Assembly: GCA_021397845.1 (NCBI GenBank)
Contig: CM038043.1
Span: 32,797,501 to 32,861,500 of the forward strand
Source: Areca catechu
Lineage: Eukaryota > Streptophyta > Magnoliopsida > Arecales > Arecaceae
Reading direction: 5' to 3'
DNA length: 64,000 nucleotides
Shown one piece after another: positions 11,424-23,066 of the stretch. A program made the translations under genes and the position numbers. Numbering within the stretch: the first letter of the stretch is position 1; each line of letters opens with the position of its first letter. The notes under the pieces are model-generated. The model was not told the DNA's origin. It worked only from the letters and a program-made list of their open reading frames with translations, and ran no database searches.

Positions 11424-13722
11424 TGAAAAAAAAATAGTGCAGGTGGTTTGACATGATCATACACTAGGCATGCAAACAACTGCGGGAGCAGATTAGATTT
11501 TAAAAATATTTTTAAAAATCCGCGCAGCGGAAATCTGCTCCGCCCAGAAACTAATCTAATTCTAGTTGCAAATAGGCATGTAAGATGATATAAAATATTT
11601 ATAAAATATTTGAATTAAAAATTCAATTCATGCATGATAAAAAAATAATTTTTTCAAACCTTATTCTGGCTGGAATAACTCTGGGATAAAACTGGAATAG
11701 GCTGGAATAAGTGGGATAAACTTATTCTAGTCTTCTTCCTCCCAGGACCGTTGAGAACTCTGTTTTGGGCTTTCAAAATGTCACCCAAATGGCAGCTTCC
11801 GGAGCTCCGTTTCCTCCCAAATCGAAGCAGCAGCAAGGTGGAGAAGTCTTCTTCGATTTGCCACCGAAATCTGCAACCAAATGTTAGCCAAAAAAACATA
11901 AAAATTCACCAAAGTCTGCTGCCAGATTTTCTGCAGCAGAACTGGGCAGCAGGCTTTGGCCTTCGATTTGGAGCAGCTGGAGCGATCCCGGTTCGCATGG
12001 CTTGCTCCTAGGAGTAGAAGGGAACTCCCTCTAGAGGGGAGACATGCCGGGGGATCCCTGAACCTCCCTCACGAGCGGTGCTAGCCGCTGGAAGGATCAA
12101 AAAAAAAGGCCACCTTGAACGGCAGCAATAGGCCTTGCTGCAGTCCAGAGTTTGAGCACTCAAAAGGAGAAGGAAATGGTGCCTAAGACTCTCCCTCTAC
12201 CCTCCAAAACCTAGCCTATGAGTACCCAAATGAAGCAAGCAAAAACTCTCTCAAATGGGCCTCTCTTCTCACGGTGAAATTCACTCTAAAAATAGGGCAG
12301 ACTACTGGTTTAAATAGGACAGCAGGGAGAGAGGGAGGTGGAGAGACGGGGAGGCCAAGAGGCAGTAGTTGCCAACACATAAACCAGCAATAAAACAAGG
12401 GATAAAGCCAGCGGGTGGGAGGAGAAGAAGAGATGGCCACAGCCAGCGACGTTCATTCGGTCGTTTAGGCTTCCTCGAACGGTTGGAAAAAATTCCAACG
12501 TAAAAACCGTGTTAAACGGTCCAAGAGAGAGGAAAGCAGTGGTCCAAATAAACTGGTCCAAAACCATTTAAACCAAATGGTTCAATCCAATTGAACCTGG
12601 TTCAATGGATTAAAATTGGTTCACAACCAATTAGAGGCCGAAACGAGCTCCGAATCAGTTCAAGACTGATTCAGAAAAATCCTAGCGCAGTCCTGCATAG
12701 CCCAGAACAATTTCTGGTTGAAACAGACAAGGACAAGATGGGAAAAAGAGTGCTCAAAAAATACTGTGACCATAAAACCGAGACGATTCCCAATCGTAAT
12801 CGGTATCCGGATCAGAGTAATTCTCTGTGGCGTGTGATCTCATAGGTTCGAACCTAAATGGTAGCACTGGAACAATTCTAGTACCAGCACAGGAAACCAT
12901 CTAGCAATGGGTCCCGACATCCAGATAGGTCGAAGATGCGGGAGCAAACTATCGAACCTCTAGCATATGGTTACTGTATAATTCATCCCTTTGACCTCTA
13001 ATGCTCAGGACGACTGAGATTAGGCTGCCAACCCAGACTGAGTCAGTCGACTACGTGTCTCAACCTTGCAAGCCCAATGACTCTTCACTAGGGCTACCCC
13101 AGCCGAGGATTTGCTAAATTGAGATACTGCGAGACATTCAATCCAAACTGTTTGAACAGGTCAATTCCATCTTGGTCCATCACTACTCCACAAGTACTTG
13201 CCTGTACCCAGAAACCTTCCATCACCGGATTAAAAATCCGGGTAGTCCAGCACCAAAGCACAGGGAGTTGCTTGCAAGCTACCGTGACGACCTCAGGTTG
13301 GAGGGACACATATACCCATATTCAATCATGAGTATCCCTTTGGCAGAAAGGGGCTGCACGGAGTCACGTTCAATGAGATATCACATATCCCACTTGTAGA
13401 TCACATCAGTGTCACCACACTCATTTGGTCAAGAGGACAACCAAACGATGTGAACTACAACAACCTATACTTGATATATTGCTGTCCAGTACAATATATC
13501 CTTTGGTTGTGAACAAGGTTTAAGAACCACTCGATACATCCTCTCTATATCGAAATCAGTGTAGTCCTATGGACTTCATCACATGGAAAGAGTTCATTTC
13601 AGGGAAATACAATATGTGATGAGCTGCCATAAATAATATTTTATTAATTCATAAAAAGAATACAATACTTAGCACAATCGCCTACAACCCAGGCGATTGG
13701 CTTTGGGACACAATTCCCAACA
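11424..13722 (-). repeat. Copia-1 5' LTR
   Basis: This 2299-bp LTR reads on the minus strand TGTTGGGAAT ... TTTTTTTTCA. A minus-strand TATA-like TATTTAAACC lies near 12308-12317. Short ORFs inside it have no counterpart function and are not annotated. It is a distant relative of LTRs A and B. Confidence 0.88.
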
Positions 13723-14010
13723 GTGTCGGCTATCATTGCCAACTATGATGTAAAGTGCATCCTTATTGATAATGGAAGTTGCGCGGAGTTTTACTGTATG
13801 ACGCTTTTGTTGGGATGAATTTGCCCAGATCCAGGCTACGGGAATCCCTAACACCACTCACTGGCTTTGGGGAGAACTCCATCGGGGTTGAAGGGGAAAT
13901 TACTTTACCCGTGACCCTCAGGACGAAGCCTTACCAGTGAACCTTCCCCGTCAACTTTATGGTCGTCCGTACAACCTCGACGTACAATGCCATCTTGGGT
14001 CGACCGGCCC
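13723..14010 (+). pseudogene. pol: Tat protease, second half
   Basis: It continues the Tat frame after Copia-1. The active-site stretch is LIDNGS (about 13750-13770), of the Tat D-N-G type. A frameshift follows at about 13790. The conserved end YNAILGRP (about 13984-14007) is then in the frame of the RT. The protease cleaves the Gag-Pol polyprotein. It is inactive here because the gene is split by 5.3 kb and frameshifted. Confidence 0.8.
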
Positions 14011-15543
14011 TCAACAAGTTTTGGATCATTGTATCCACTTACCATTTGCTGGCCAAGTTTCCGACCCGTGACGGAGTTGGAGAGATGAGGGGAGACCACA
14101 GAGTAGCTAGACAGTGCCTAGCTATTCACGATGAGCAGCTGGATGGGTGCCCCACACTCGAGCAGCTTGACCCCAGAGATGAAGCTGACAGCCACGGTCA
14201 GCCTGTCGAGAAGATCGTATTTATGCCCCTTAGGGAGGATGATCCCACAAGAGTCCTCCAAATAGGGAGCGCTCTGGACGAACATGCTAGGCTAGAGCTG
14301 GTCGGCTTCTTGAGGAGCAATGCAGACGTCTTTGCCTGGTCGGCGTCGGATATGCCAGGCATCCCGACAGACATTATCACCCACCAGCTCAGGGTGGATC
14401 CTGCTTATAGGCCCGTCCGACAGAAGAAGAGGAGCTTCGCTGCCGAAAGGCAGAAGGCCATTGAAGAAGAAGTGAAGAAGCTCTTCGATGCCAACTTCAT
14501 CAGGGAGTCCCCTTACCCGGAGTGGCTAGCCAATGTCATCATGATGAAGAAGGCTAGTGGGAAGTGGAGGATTTGTGTGGATTACACGAACCTCAACAAG
14601 GCTTTCCTCAAGGATAGCTTCTCCTTGCCAAAAATTGACAAACTAGTGGACGCGACAGCTGGCCACCAACTCTTGAGCTTCATGGATGCTTTCTCTGGGT
14701 ATAACCAGATCAGGATGCACCCCGGAGATGAGGAGAAGATAGCCTTTGTCACGGAAAGAGGTCTGTATTGCTATAAGATGATGCCTTTTGGCCTAAAGAA
14801 TGCGGGTGCCACCTTCCACACGCTGATCAACCAAGTCTTTGAAGCTCAGCTTGGGAGGAACATGGAGGCGTATGTCGATGATATGATTATCAAAAGCCTC
14901 CATAAGGCCGACCACATCAGGGACCTATAGGAGTCCTTCGATGCGTTGAGACGCCACAGGATGAAGCTGAACCCCGCCAAGTGTATCTTCGGGGTGACCT
15001 CCGGGAAGTTTTTCGGCTTCTTGGTTACTCAAAGAGGTATTAAGGTCAACCCCGAAAAGATCAAAGCCATCATCGACATGATGCATCCAACCAGTAAAAA
15101 GCAGGTGCAAGAACTTATGGGTCACATTGCTTCTCTCAGCCGCTTTATCTCTTGGTCGATCGAGAGATCTCTCCCATTTTTCAAGACCTTGCACCGGTCG
15201 GACCGCTTCCAATGGACTGATGAATGCCGGTCAGCCTTTGAAGCCTTGAAGGACAATCTGAGGAACCCTCCACTCTTGGCCAAGCCAACGAAAGGGGAAG
15301 TGCTATATCTATACCTGTAGGCCTCTAGTGAGGCCATCAGTGCTGTCCTCGTGCAGGTGGGGGAAGGTGGCCAGCAGAAACCTGTCTACTACATCAGCAA
15401 GGTCCTCCACGATGCTGAGATAAGGTATCCTAAGGTGCAAAAGCTGGTCTACTCACTGGTTATAGTGGCGAAGCACCTCCGGCCCTACTTCCAGGCATAT
15501 CCGATCGTTGTATTGACTGACCAACCCCTCAGGGTGATCCTCT
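13959..15543 (+). pseudogene. pol: Tat reverse transcriptase and RNase H
   Basis: This copies element RNA into DNA and removes the RNA strand. A single frame runs from 13959 to 15543 and is broken only by in-frame TAG 14928-14930 and TAG 15318-15320. RT motifs in order are FMDAFSGYNQIRMHP (about 14679-14723), MPFGLKNAGATFHTLINQVF (about 14781-14840) and the catalytic YVDDMIIKS (about 14871-14897). The connection/RNase H part follows (SKKQVQELMGHIASLSRFI; KPVYYISKVLHDAEIRYPK). Both catalytic Asp of YVDD are kept, so this is the best-preserved part of the element. The stop codons alone would prevent a full Pol. Confidence 0.9.
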
Positions 15544-15968
15544 GAAGCCCTGACTCCTCCGATGGCTCGCCAAGTGGGCCATCAGGCTGGACGAGTTTGA
15601 CATCTCTTTCCAGCCCCGATCATCCCTAAAAGCCCAAGTAATAGAGATTTCATTACGGAGTGCACTTGGAGGCCGGAGACAACCCCAACAGCAGCTGAGA
15701 CACCTGTGGCTGATCCCGCGGGAGAAGCTGAGCCCGCTTGGACCCTGCATATAGATAAAGATTCCAATCTCTCGGGGTGCGGTGCAGGCTTGATCCTAGC
15801 TGACCTTGGTGGGCAATGTTTGGAGTATGCCCTACATTTTGCGATCCAGGTATCGATCAACTAGGCGGAGTATGAAGCTTTACTTGCAAGGCTGAAGATA
15901 GCGAATGAATTGGGCATTGGCAGGATCCGCGCCTTCTCCGACTCCCAGTTGGTAGTCAATCAAGTGAA
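15544..15968 (+). pseudogene. pol: Tat second (archaeal-type) RNase H, N-terminal part
   Basis: Tat elements carry a second RNase H between the usual one and integrase. Here its readable stretch is WTLHIDKDSN ... GCGAGLIL ... EYEALLARLKIANELG ... FSDSQLVVNQV (about 15738-15967), with the D, E and D expected of the family. The linker at 15544-15735 is frameshifted, and a stop precedes AEYEALL. A solo LTR interrupts the domain after the VNQV codons; the reading resumes at 17740 with GEFEARDPSLAKYL. Confidence 0.82.
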
Positions 15969-16033
15969 TGATGCAGAACAGAAGCTCTGATACCAAAATT
16001 GATGCAGCACGAAAGCTCTGATACCAAAAATGA
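15969..16033 (-). repeat. Tandem LTR-end/PBS repeats inside the solo LTR
   Basis: Read on the minus strand, the last about 65 bp hold three copies of CTGCATCA separated by two copies of TTTTGGTATCAGAGC, the initiator-Met primer-binding motif. A PBS normally lies outside the LTR. Because the duplication GTGAA follows the last CTGCATCA directly, these copies are part of the integrated LTR itself. Confidence 0.85.
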
Positions 16034-17739
16034 TGCAGAACAGAGAACAAAGAAGCGTATGCGGAAGTAAATTTAGGATTATTTTCTTTTTTTTTTTTTT
16101 AATTTCAGAAATTGGCTTTGACTCAAAGTAAAGCTAAACTAAGTTGAAGGAAACTAGGTAAGGATTGAAAGCACAATTTAGATGAAACTAAATTATCAGA
16201 GTAGTTCAGAAGTAACGGATCGCTGGGGGTTGAGAAACTCCCAGACCTAGGGTTTCGCTCTGAACTTTCAACAGAACAGAAATAGAGAGGAGAGATGGTT
16301 TACTAACCAGACAGTGATCTTCTCAGGATTTTGGTGGAAGAACTCTCTCGAGCAGATTGTGGGATCCTCGAAGTCGGCTATCTTCGTAATGGATCCTCCA
16401 ATACTGATCTTGTGGTTTGGTCGGCTTCTCCTGGACTCAATATCTGGGAAAGAAGAGGAACAAGTGATGGAATTCAGATACTCAAGAAAAGATTTACCAG
16501 GTTGAAGAACTTGAAAGCTGAAGTTGCTGAAATCAGGATTCTCCTGGAGGCCGATCTGACTTCCTCTTAGAATTGCTATAGATCTGAAGTATCTGGACTG
16601 GAGCTGGATGCTGGTGGCCGGCCTGGACTTGGAGAGGGTGGCCGTGAGAAGTGGAATAGACTAGGGCTTGGTGGAAAGAGAAGGGTGATGGCGGCTAGGG
16701 TTTGGGAGTGGAGTGGCTAACCTAGGGTTTGAGGTTTTGGAGATCTCTCACCTCCTCAAGGTTCCAGGGGAACCAGGATTTACTCCCTCACGGAGCTCAA
16801 CACCTGGAAGCAAGTGCGGAAAAGAGAAAACACAAGTTTGCTCATAAAAAAAATTTCTTTCATTCATCTTTTTTTTTCAAGAGTTACATAGAGTTGAATA
16901 TATAGACATAACAAAGAAATAAAATTTCATACACTTCCCATGTGGGACTAATAGGACTAACCCATACTTTAGGCATCAAATTATCTTCCCAAGACTCCTT
17001 CCATGAGTGGACAACCCAAAAACTCCAAGAAAACTTGAAAATCAGCTTCAAATGGCAGGTTATGGGGGTGTCTCCTAGTATCTCTCCATGAATCAAGGAT
17101 TTTCCCTTCATGGTTTGGCTCTTTTGGACACCTCCTAGTCTTGCTCCACAAGTTTAGGCTTCTTCTTTTCATGGCTTTGGCACTTTAGGAAACTTTTGGG
17201 TGCCTCCTTGATTTTCTCCCCAAGACATGCTCTCTTCCCTTCTATAACTTGGGTTTTTATGGAACATTATGGGGCACCTCCTTGATCCTCTCTTCAAGAA
17301 AAATTCTTTCCATCCTGGCTTGGGTTTATCTGGAAAGAAGTTGGCTCCTCCTTGGATTAAGGTATCTTGATGGATTTCTCCCCCAAGTGGCGCATGAAAG
17401 AAGGGACCTGCTTTCTTGTGGTGTGGGGACCAAGGCACACTGGATGGAGATGTGGCACCTCCTGGACTCTGGCGTGTGGCTGGGAGTGTGGCGCCCACTT
17501 GCTTGGTCCTGGGAGAAAATGTGGCACCTTGGAGAAGACCTAGACCACTACTAGGACTTGTATTGAGTCAACATGACTCAACAAAATTTAAATTGCAGGG
17601 AAATACAGACTCAAACTAAAATTGAGTTGACCAAGTCAACCCTTATTACAAAACCAGAAAATCCTAATTCTTCGGGCAATGTCAATCAGAGATCCAGATG
17701 GAGCCCTGAAGTCTTCTTCTGAGTCTGGTGCCCGCACCA
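15969..17739 (-). mobile_element. Solo LTR of the chromovirus family, minus orientation
   Basis: Perfect duplications GTGAA flank it (15964-15968 and 17740-17744), and Tat coding continues across. On the minus strand it starts TGGTGCGGGCACCAG and ends ...TCTGCATCA, and is homologous throughout to the LTRs at 34003-35645 and 39121-40743. No internal region is present, so it arose by LTR-LTR recombination. Minus-strand TATA-like CTATATATTC lies near 16893. Confidence 0.92.
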
Positions 17740-19222
17740 GTGAAGGGCGAGTTTGAAGCAAGGGACCCTTCCTTGGCTAAATACTTGGACAAGGTACGGA
17801 GCTTGGTATCTCAACATAAATTTTTTGAGATCCTCCATATACCTTGACAACAAAACCCCCGAGCGGATGCCTTGTCGTAGCTGGCCACTGCCACGGTCGG
17901 TACCTCTGACCGGACCTTCGTGGAGCATCTGCAGCACCCGAGCATTATCGAAGAACCGATGGAGGTTCACCAGGTTGAACAAGAAGCCTCGTGGATGGAC
18001 CAGATCTGTACATTCCTGGTGCGAGGGACTCTTTCGGATGACCCGGCGGAAGCCAGGCGTGTCCGCTCAACGGCCTCTAAATACGTCATCCTCGACGGGG
18101 CCCTCTACAAGCATTCATTCTCGCAACCATTGCTGAAATGCTTGGGGACAACCGATGCAGATTACGTGCTCTGGGAGGTGCATGAGGGCATCTGTGGCAA
18201 TAATCTCGGTGGGAGGTCCATGGCTTACAAAATCATCCGACAGGGGTATTATTGGCCTATAATCCAGAAGGATGAGTTAGACTTCGTACGAAAGTGTGAT
18301 GCATACCAAAGGTACTCCAGCATCCAAAGGAGGCCTGCCAGCCAGCTGATCCCACTCAAGACACCTTGGCCATTTGCACAGTGGGGCATGGACATCCTGG
18401 GACCTTTTCCCCCAACATCCAATCAGCGGAAGTTCCTTCTCGTGGCCATTGATTACTTCACTAAATGGGTAGAGGCAGAAGCATTGGCGCAGATAACAGA
18501 GGCCAAAGTGGAAAACTTTGTCCGAAACTGCATTATCTTCTGATTCGGCATCCTGAAGATGATCGTCACTGATAATGGAGGATAGTTTGACAACTCTCAG
18601 TTCCGGGGTTTCTATCAACAATACCACATCGCCATCGGCTTACTTCGGTCGGTCATCCTCAGTCTAATGGAGAGGCTGAGGTCACTAATAGAATGATCCT
18701 GCATGGGTTGAAGACCCGGCTGAAGGAAGCCAAGGGGCTCTAGGCGGAAGAGCTTCATTCAGTGCTTTGGGCATATCAGACAACCGCTCGGACGGTGACT
18801 GGGGAAACCCCGTTCAACCTGACCTATGAAAGTGAGGTAGTCATCCTCATGGAAGTCTCTCTATAGTCCCTGCGGATTGACCAGTTCGCTGAGCCGGCCA
18901 ACTTGGAGCAGCGGAGGGCTGACCTGGATCTGCTGGAAGAACCCAGCTCCGAACGAGCATGAAGATGGTGACCTACTGCCAAAAGATGGCCAAATATTAT
19001 AATTCGCGGGTCAAGATGCGAACCTTCCAAGTGGGAGATCTGGTCCTGCAAAAGGCAGAGGTTTCGTGACCAACCGAGCAGAAGAAACTTTTCCCCAATT
19101 GGGAAGGCCCTTATCTGGTTACTGAAGTAATTTGGGCTGGAACCTACTGACTCGAACATTTAGACAGATGGCAGATAGCGCACCCGTGGAATGTAGACAA
19201 CCTTCGCAAGTACTATCAATAA
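17740..19222 (+). pseudogene. pol: Tat RNase H end and integrase
   Basis: It resumes with GEFEARDPSLAKYL. Integrase would insert the DNA copy. The zinc region (HEGICGNNLGGRS ... CDAYQRY, about 18180-18312) has lost a His (Asn) and a Cys (Tyr). Core motifs: WGMDILGPFPP with the first Asp (about 18384), VTDNGG with the second Asp followed by a stop (about 18568), then, after a frameshift and small deletion, GHPQSNGEAEVTNRM with the Glu (about 18646-18690). The C-terminus ends at the stop near 19220. Several stops and frameshifts are present. The 207-codon frame 17920-18543 is the longest intact piece. Confidence 0.87.
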
Positions 19223-19248
19223 AGTCTACAACTTGTTCAACTTCTTCC

Positions 19249-19955
19249 AGCCCACTCTAAAAGTCCGACCCCGGTCGACAGAGGCTCTAGGGCAGCCTTT
19301 CCGAAAGTCTGACCCCAGTCGGCAGAGGCTCTAGGGCAGCCCACTTCAAAAGTCCGACCCCGATCGACTGAGGCTCTAGGGTATCCCACTCCAAAATTTT
19401 GATCCCGGTCGGCAGAGGCTCTAGGGCAGCCCACTCCAAAAGTCCGACCCCGGTCGGCAGAGGCTCTAGGGCAACCCACTCTAAAAGTCTGACCCCGATC
19501 GGCAGAGGCTCTAGGGCAGCCCACTCCGAAAGTCCGAACCCGATCGGCAGAGGCTTTAAGGCAACCCACTTCGAAAGTCCGACCCCGGTCGATAGAGGCT
19601 CTAGGCCAGCCCACTCTGAAAGTCCGACCCCGGTCGGTAGAGGCTCTAGGGCAGCCCACTCTGAAAGTCCGACCCCGGTCGGCAGAGGCTCTAGGGTAGC
19701 CCACTCCGAAAGTCCGACCCCGGTCGGCAGAGGCTCTAGGGCAGCCCACTCCGAAAGTCCGACCCTGGTCGGCAAAGGCTCTAGGGCAGCCCACTCTGAA
19801 GGTCCGACCCCGATCGGTAGAGGCTCTAGGGCAGCCCACTCTGAAAGTCCGATCCCGATCGGCAGAGGCTCTAGGGCAGCCCACTCCGAAAGTTCGACCC
19901 CGGTCGATAGAGGCTCTAGGGCAGCCCACTCCGAAAGCCCGACCCCAGTCGGCAA
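19249..19955 (+). repeat. 45-bp minisatellite in the Tat 3' region
   Basis: About 15.7 tandem units of 45 bp lie immediately after pol. Each unit contains an inverted repeat CCGACC-CC-GGTCGG, followed by AGAGGCTCTAGGGCAGCCCACT. Because 45 is a multiple of 3, long frames stay open on both strands (about 200-250 codons) with a 15-residue period; these are not genes. Units differ mainly by C/T and G/A changes. 3' untranslated regions of Tat-lineage elements are known to carry such arrays. Confidence 0.93.
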
Positions 19956-20521
19956 TCTTCCCAAAACAACCTCCGTAAGACCTCATGGAGGATAGGCCAC
20001 AACATGGGCTAACTCGCGAACGGGCGCCTGGAGCAAGTGTTTAAGTATCTGGTTTGAATCAAGCTACCACCCTCAACTATCTACCGGCATCAGGCCCGAA
20101 CGAGCCGACCAGAAATACTTAGGAATTTCCCTAAAGGGTTCAAGTTCAAGTTATGTTAATGCCTGTCGGCCGTTTCAAAGGAGCTTATGACCCTGCAATA
20201 CCGAGGGGCCGACCGGAAACACTAAGAAAAATTTTGAAAGGAAAGTGTTTGTTCCACACCTACATACACCGAAGATAGCCAAAAGGTCATTTCATTAATA
20301 TCAAAAGCAGATGCTTACAAAAAAAGGCGGGTCAGACCTTTACAAACTCCTTAGGTCTGACCCACGAAAGATGCATCAGGGGCCACAACCCTGGCCCCGT
20401 CGGCTACAACTGAGGGATCGGCCGGAGCCGCGGCAACTGAAAGTTCAACTAGGGAGGCCACCATCTCCGGGTTGGCTGGAGCTGGGGTTTCGACCCTAGC
20501 CACTCCCGCTTCACCTTCCGC

Positions 20522-22470
20522 TTAAGGCTCCGCCTGAGATCCCTCCTCCTCTGTCGGGTCCTGCAGCTCGGCGCATGACAGATCTAGCTCCGGGAAGAGT
20601 GAAGCCACCTTCTTCAAGCAGTCATCGTAGCCTTCCCTATAGAAGTCCGACACTGCCTCCTCCACGTCTTCAGTGAAGCCGTCGGAAGCCTTGTATGCCA
20701 CCACGGCTTCTTGGGCTTGCCTTGCGGCCAGCTCTTTGGCTTCCTCAAGCTGAGTCGCCAATTGTGCTACCGCCGCCCGTTTGGCCTGGGACCTCTTGTC
20801 AGCCTCTGCTAACTGCTTCTCTTCCTCTCCCAGCCGGCGGGCAAGTGAGTCAATTTTTGCCTTTCTTTTCTTCAGCCTGGCCTCCTGGTCGCTAGCTGGC
20901 TCTCGACCTCATTCAGAGCTGCCTTCGATGACTCTGCCTCAGCTCGGGCTGCCGCCAACCCCTCTTCCGAAGACTTCAGAGAGGCCATTGCGGCCGCTTG
21001 GGCCGCCGCCAGCTCCTGAACTCTCTTTGCGGAGGTCTTGGCAGCATGCACCACCCGACAGATGCTGTCGTCCATTAGGGAGATGACATGGAGGAGCTGT
21101 AAGCATAAGGCCGGGTTAGTGCCATGCCTAAGGAAAGAAAAGTAAAGAACTAAAGGGACAAGTTAAGGCCCTTACCCTCATGAAGTCGTGGTAGGACTCC
21201 ACTACTACGTCGATCAGATTTCTTTGGATCGACACCTCCCAATCAGCATCCGTCATGGCCCCCCTCAGCAAGGTGGTCAAGCACGTGCCAGTGCTGGAAT
21301 TCTTCCTGGCAGATTTCCTCGTCCGACTCCTCGGCTCCGCTATCGGCTACCCCTTCTACGACCATCCCCTTTCCCTTGTCAGTCAAAGGGACTTCCTCCT
21401 CTGGGCCGGCGGATGTAGCAGCTGATGCCGTTGCCGTGTCGGACATTCCTAGCTGCTCCTGCATCGGTTGAATGGCTGACCCACCTGTCGAAGCCAGCAT
21501 CCCCACCTTTTTCCTTTCCATGTGCTCGGTGAGGGGGATGCCATCTTCGTTCGACTCGACCTCAACAACGGGAACGGGTCTCTCCTCCTCCCGTCTTTTC
21601 TTCTATCATTCGATGGCTGACGTGGAGGCCGATTCTGGGACGGCCCGCTTCCGCACCGCCTGTCGGATGACTTTGGATTTGTCAATCCTCTGCATCCTTC
21701 CTCCTGTTGTAGGAAACTCAACTTTAGTGAAAGAAAAAGAGAGAGCCAAAGATCTATAAGAGAGGAGGTCGGCCCTTGCCTAGGATTCTTTGGGGGCTGA
21801 TCCCGGCCTGGTGAAGGGTTTCCTGCCCCAGTAGCTCGAATGCCACCGTCAGGCCAGCTCTACTGATCTCATTAAACTTATCCTGGTCAGCTACCGAGAT
21901 CAACCTCCCCTCGCGGACTCTCAGCTGTGGTTCCCTCCACAACGGCTCGAATCCCCAAGGTTGGAGACTGCTGATGAAGAAGAACCGGGCCTTCCACCCG
22001 TGGATAGCTGACGGGAAACACTTCAAGATTTTTTGACCTTGGAGGGGGATAAACAACACCCATTCCTGGCTCTTAAAGTCCCTCTTCAGGTAGAAGAAAT
22101 TATCGAAGAGGGACAGTCTGGGCTCGGACCTAGCCCTATAGCACAACACAATGAAGCAGCATATCACCCGAATACTGTTTGGGGTCAGCTGCACTGGGGT
22201 TACCCTATAAAAATTGAAGATCTCTACAAACAGGGGGTGTAAGGGGAACCTCAGTCCAGCCTTAAGGTGGGCTTCATACATTGAAAGAGTCCCTAGCCCT
22301 AAGGGGTTGTTCGCTCCCCCCTCTCAGCCCGGGAGCGTAAGGTGCAGGGTGGAGGGAATGCCGTACACTGCCCTGAGATTCTCAACCCATTCCCGGGTCA
22401 TGGTCGAGAATACCTCGCTTGGCCCAGGATCCCTAGACCTACGGGCCAGACCTCCACTACCAGACGCCAT
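20522..22470 (-). pseudogene. Antisense accessory gene of the Tat element (PF04195-like)
   Basis: It runs opposite to gag-pol, as gene23 does in maize Grande. The minus-strand ATG at 22470 opens a frame to 21754 interrupted once (TGA at 22324-22326, codon 49). The segment from about 22281 (MYEAHLKAGLRFPLHPLFVE) resembles the plant putative gypsy-type transposon domain PF04195. Downstream pieces lie in shifted frames: an acidic linker (21243-21521), an Ala/Glu-rich coiled coil (20872-21075) and a C-terminus (20522-20761) with FYREGYDDCLKKVASLFPEL, as at the end of that family. Grande's product is reported to be nuclear; its role is unknown. This copy is frameshifted, unless introns that I cannot see join the parts. 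Confidence 0.75.
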
Positions 22471-22605
22471 TGGGGCTAAAAAGGAAAGAAGATTGGGACT
22501 AACCTAGGACTGGACTCCTAGAAGCCGAGTTTTGCAGAAGGAGGAGACTCTATCTCGCGGAGCACAGGCGTAGCAGGAAAAATCCTTTCGCACTGCTTCC
22601 CCTCT

Positions 22606-22616
22606 CCTTTTATAGG
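22606..22616 (-). promoter_or_regulatory. TATA box of the Tat antisense gene
   Basis: The minus strand reads CCTATAAAAGG, 135-145 bp upstream of the antisense ATG (22470). It is followed by a short leader without ATG. The position and sequence fit a plant core promoter independent of either LTR. Confidence 0.6.
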
Positions 22617-23066
22617 CCTCCAAAGGGGGAGGAGAGAGGGAGGAGTGGCGGCTACCCATTCCATGAGCATTCCAATTATCCCATCAGAAGACGTGATTGC
22701 CTGCATCTCGGAGTCCGAAGCATCAGGAGCATCCCGTCGTGCGGATGGTGATCCGCGTGAATGCTAGATCAGTGGTGCAAGGCCGACCTGGGAAGCAACA
22801 TCGACCGATAGGATGCCGCCGCATGGCACTATGCCCTACTCCACCCCGGCCCGGTGCAAGCTAGCCTGGCCTTCATCATAGCGCCTGATTTGCATTAACT
22901 GCCACACCTGCTCTCTAACGTGTGGCTGACAGTTATCCAGAAATCCATTCAAGGGGGATTCGAAGCGACCTAACACCTTGACCCAGGATCCACCACAGGT
23001 GCGCGCAATCTTGCTCCTGCCCTTTGAAGCCACGTGACCACTCAAGGCCCAAGAGCAGGGGGCAAC

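Larger units (their letters stand above)
8398..13722 (-). mobile_element. Copia-1, deleted minus-strand Ty1/Copia element
   Basis: It is inserted in the Tat protease. The flanks are ATGTC (8393-8397) and GTGTC (13723-13727), a 5-bp duplication with one change; removing the insert rejoins the Tat reading frame exactly. On the minus strand the order is 5' LTR (11424-13722), PBS, leader, gag, protease and GAG-pre-integrase. There the sequence jumps straight into the last 106 bp of the 3' LTR (8398-8503). Integrase, RT, RNase H and most of the 3' LTR are gone. Confidence 0.9.

Noticed and set aside
12310..12567. Overlapping ORFs in the Copia-1 LTR
   Set aside because: LTR shadows on both strands, with no conservation in the related LTRs A and B.
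19249..19955. Regular repeat that might look like a CRISPR array
   Set aside because: The units are contiguous, with no unique spacers, in a plant retrotransposon.
19237..19995. Three long overlapping ORFs (198-249 codons) over the minisatellite
   Set aside because: They are open only because the 45-bp unit is a multiple of three. Both strands are open at once and the 15-residue period has no protein signature.
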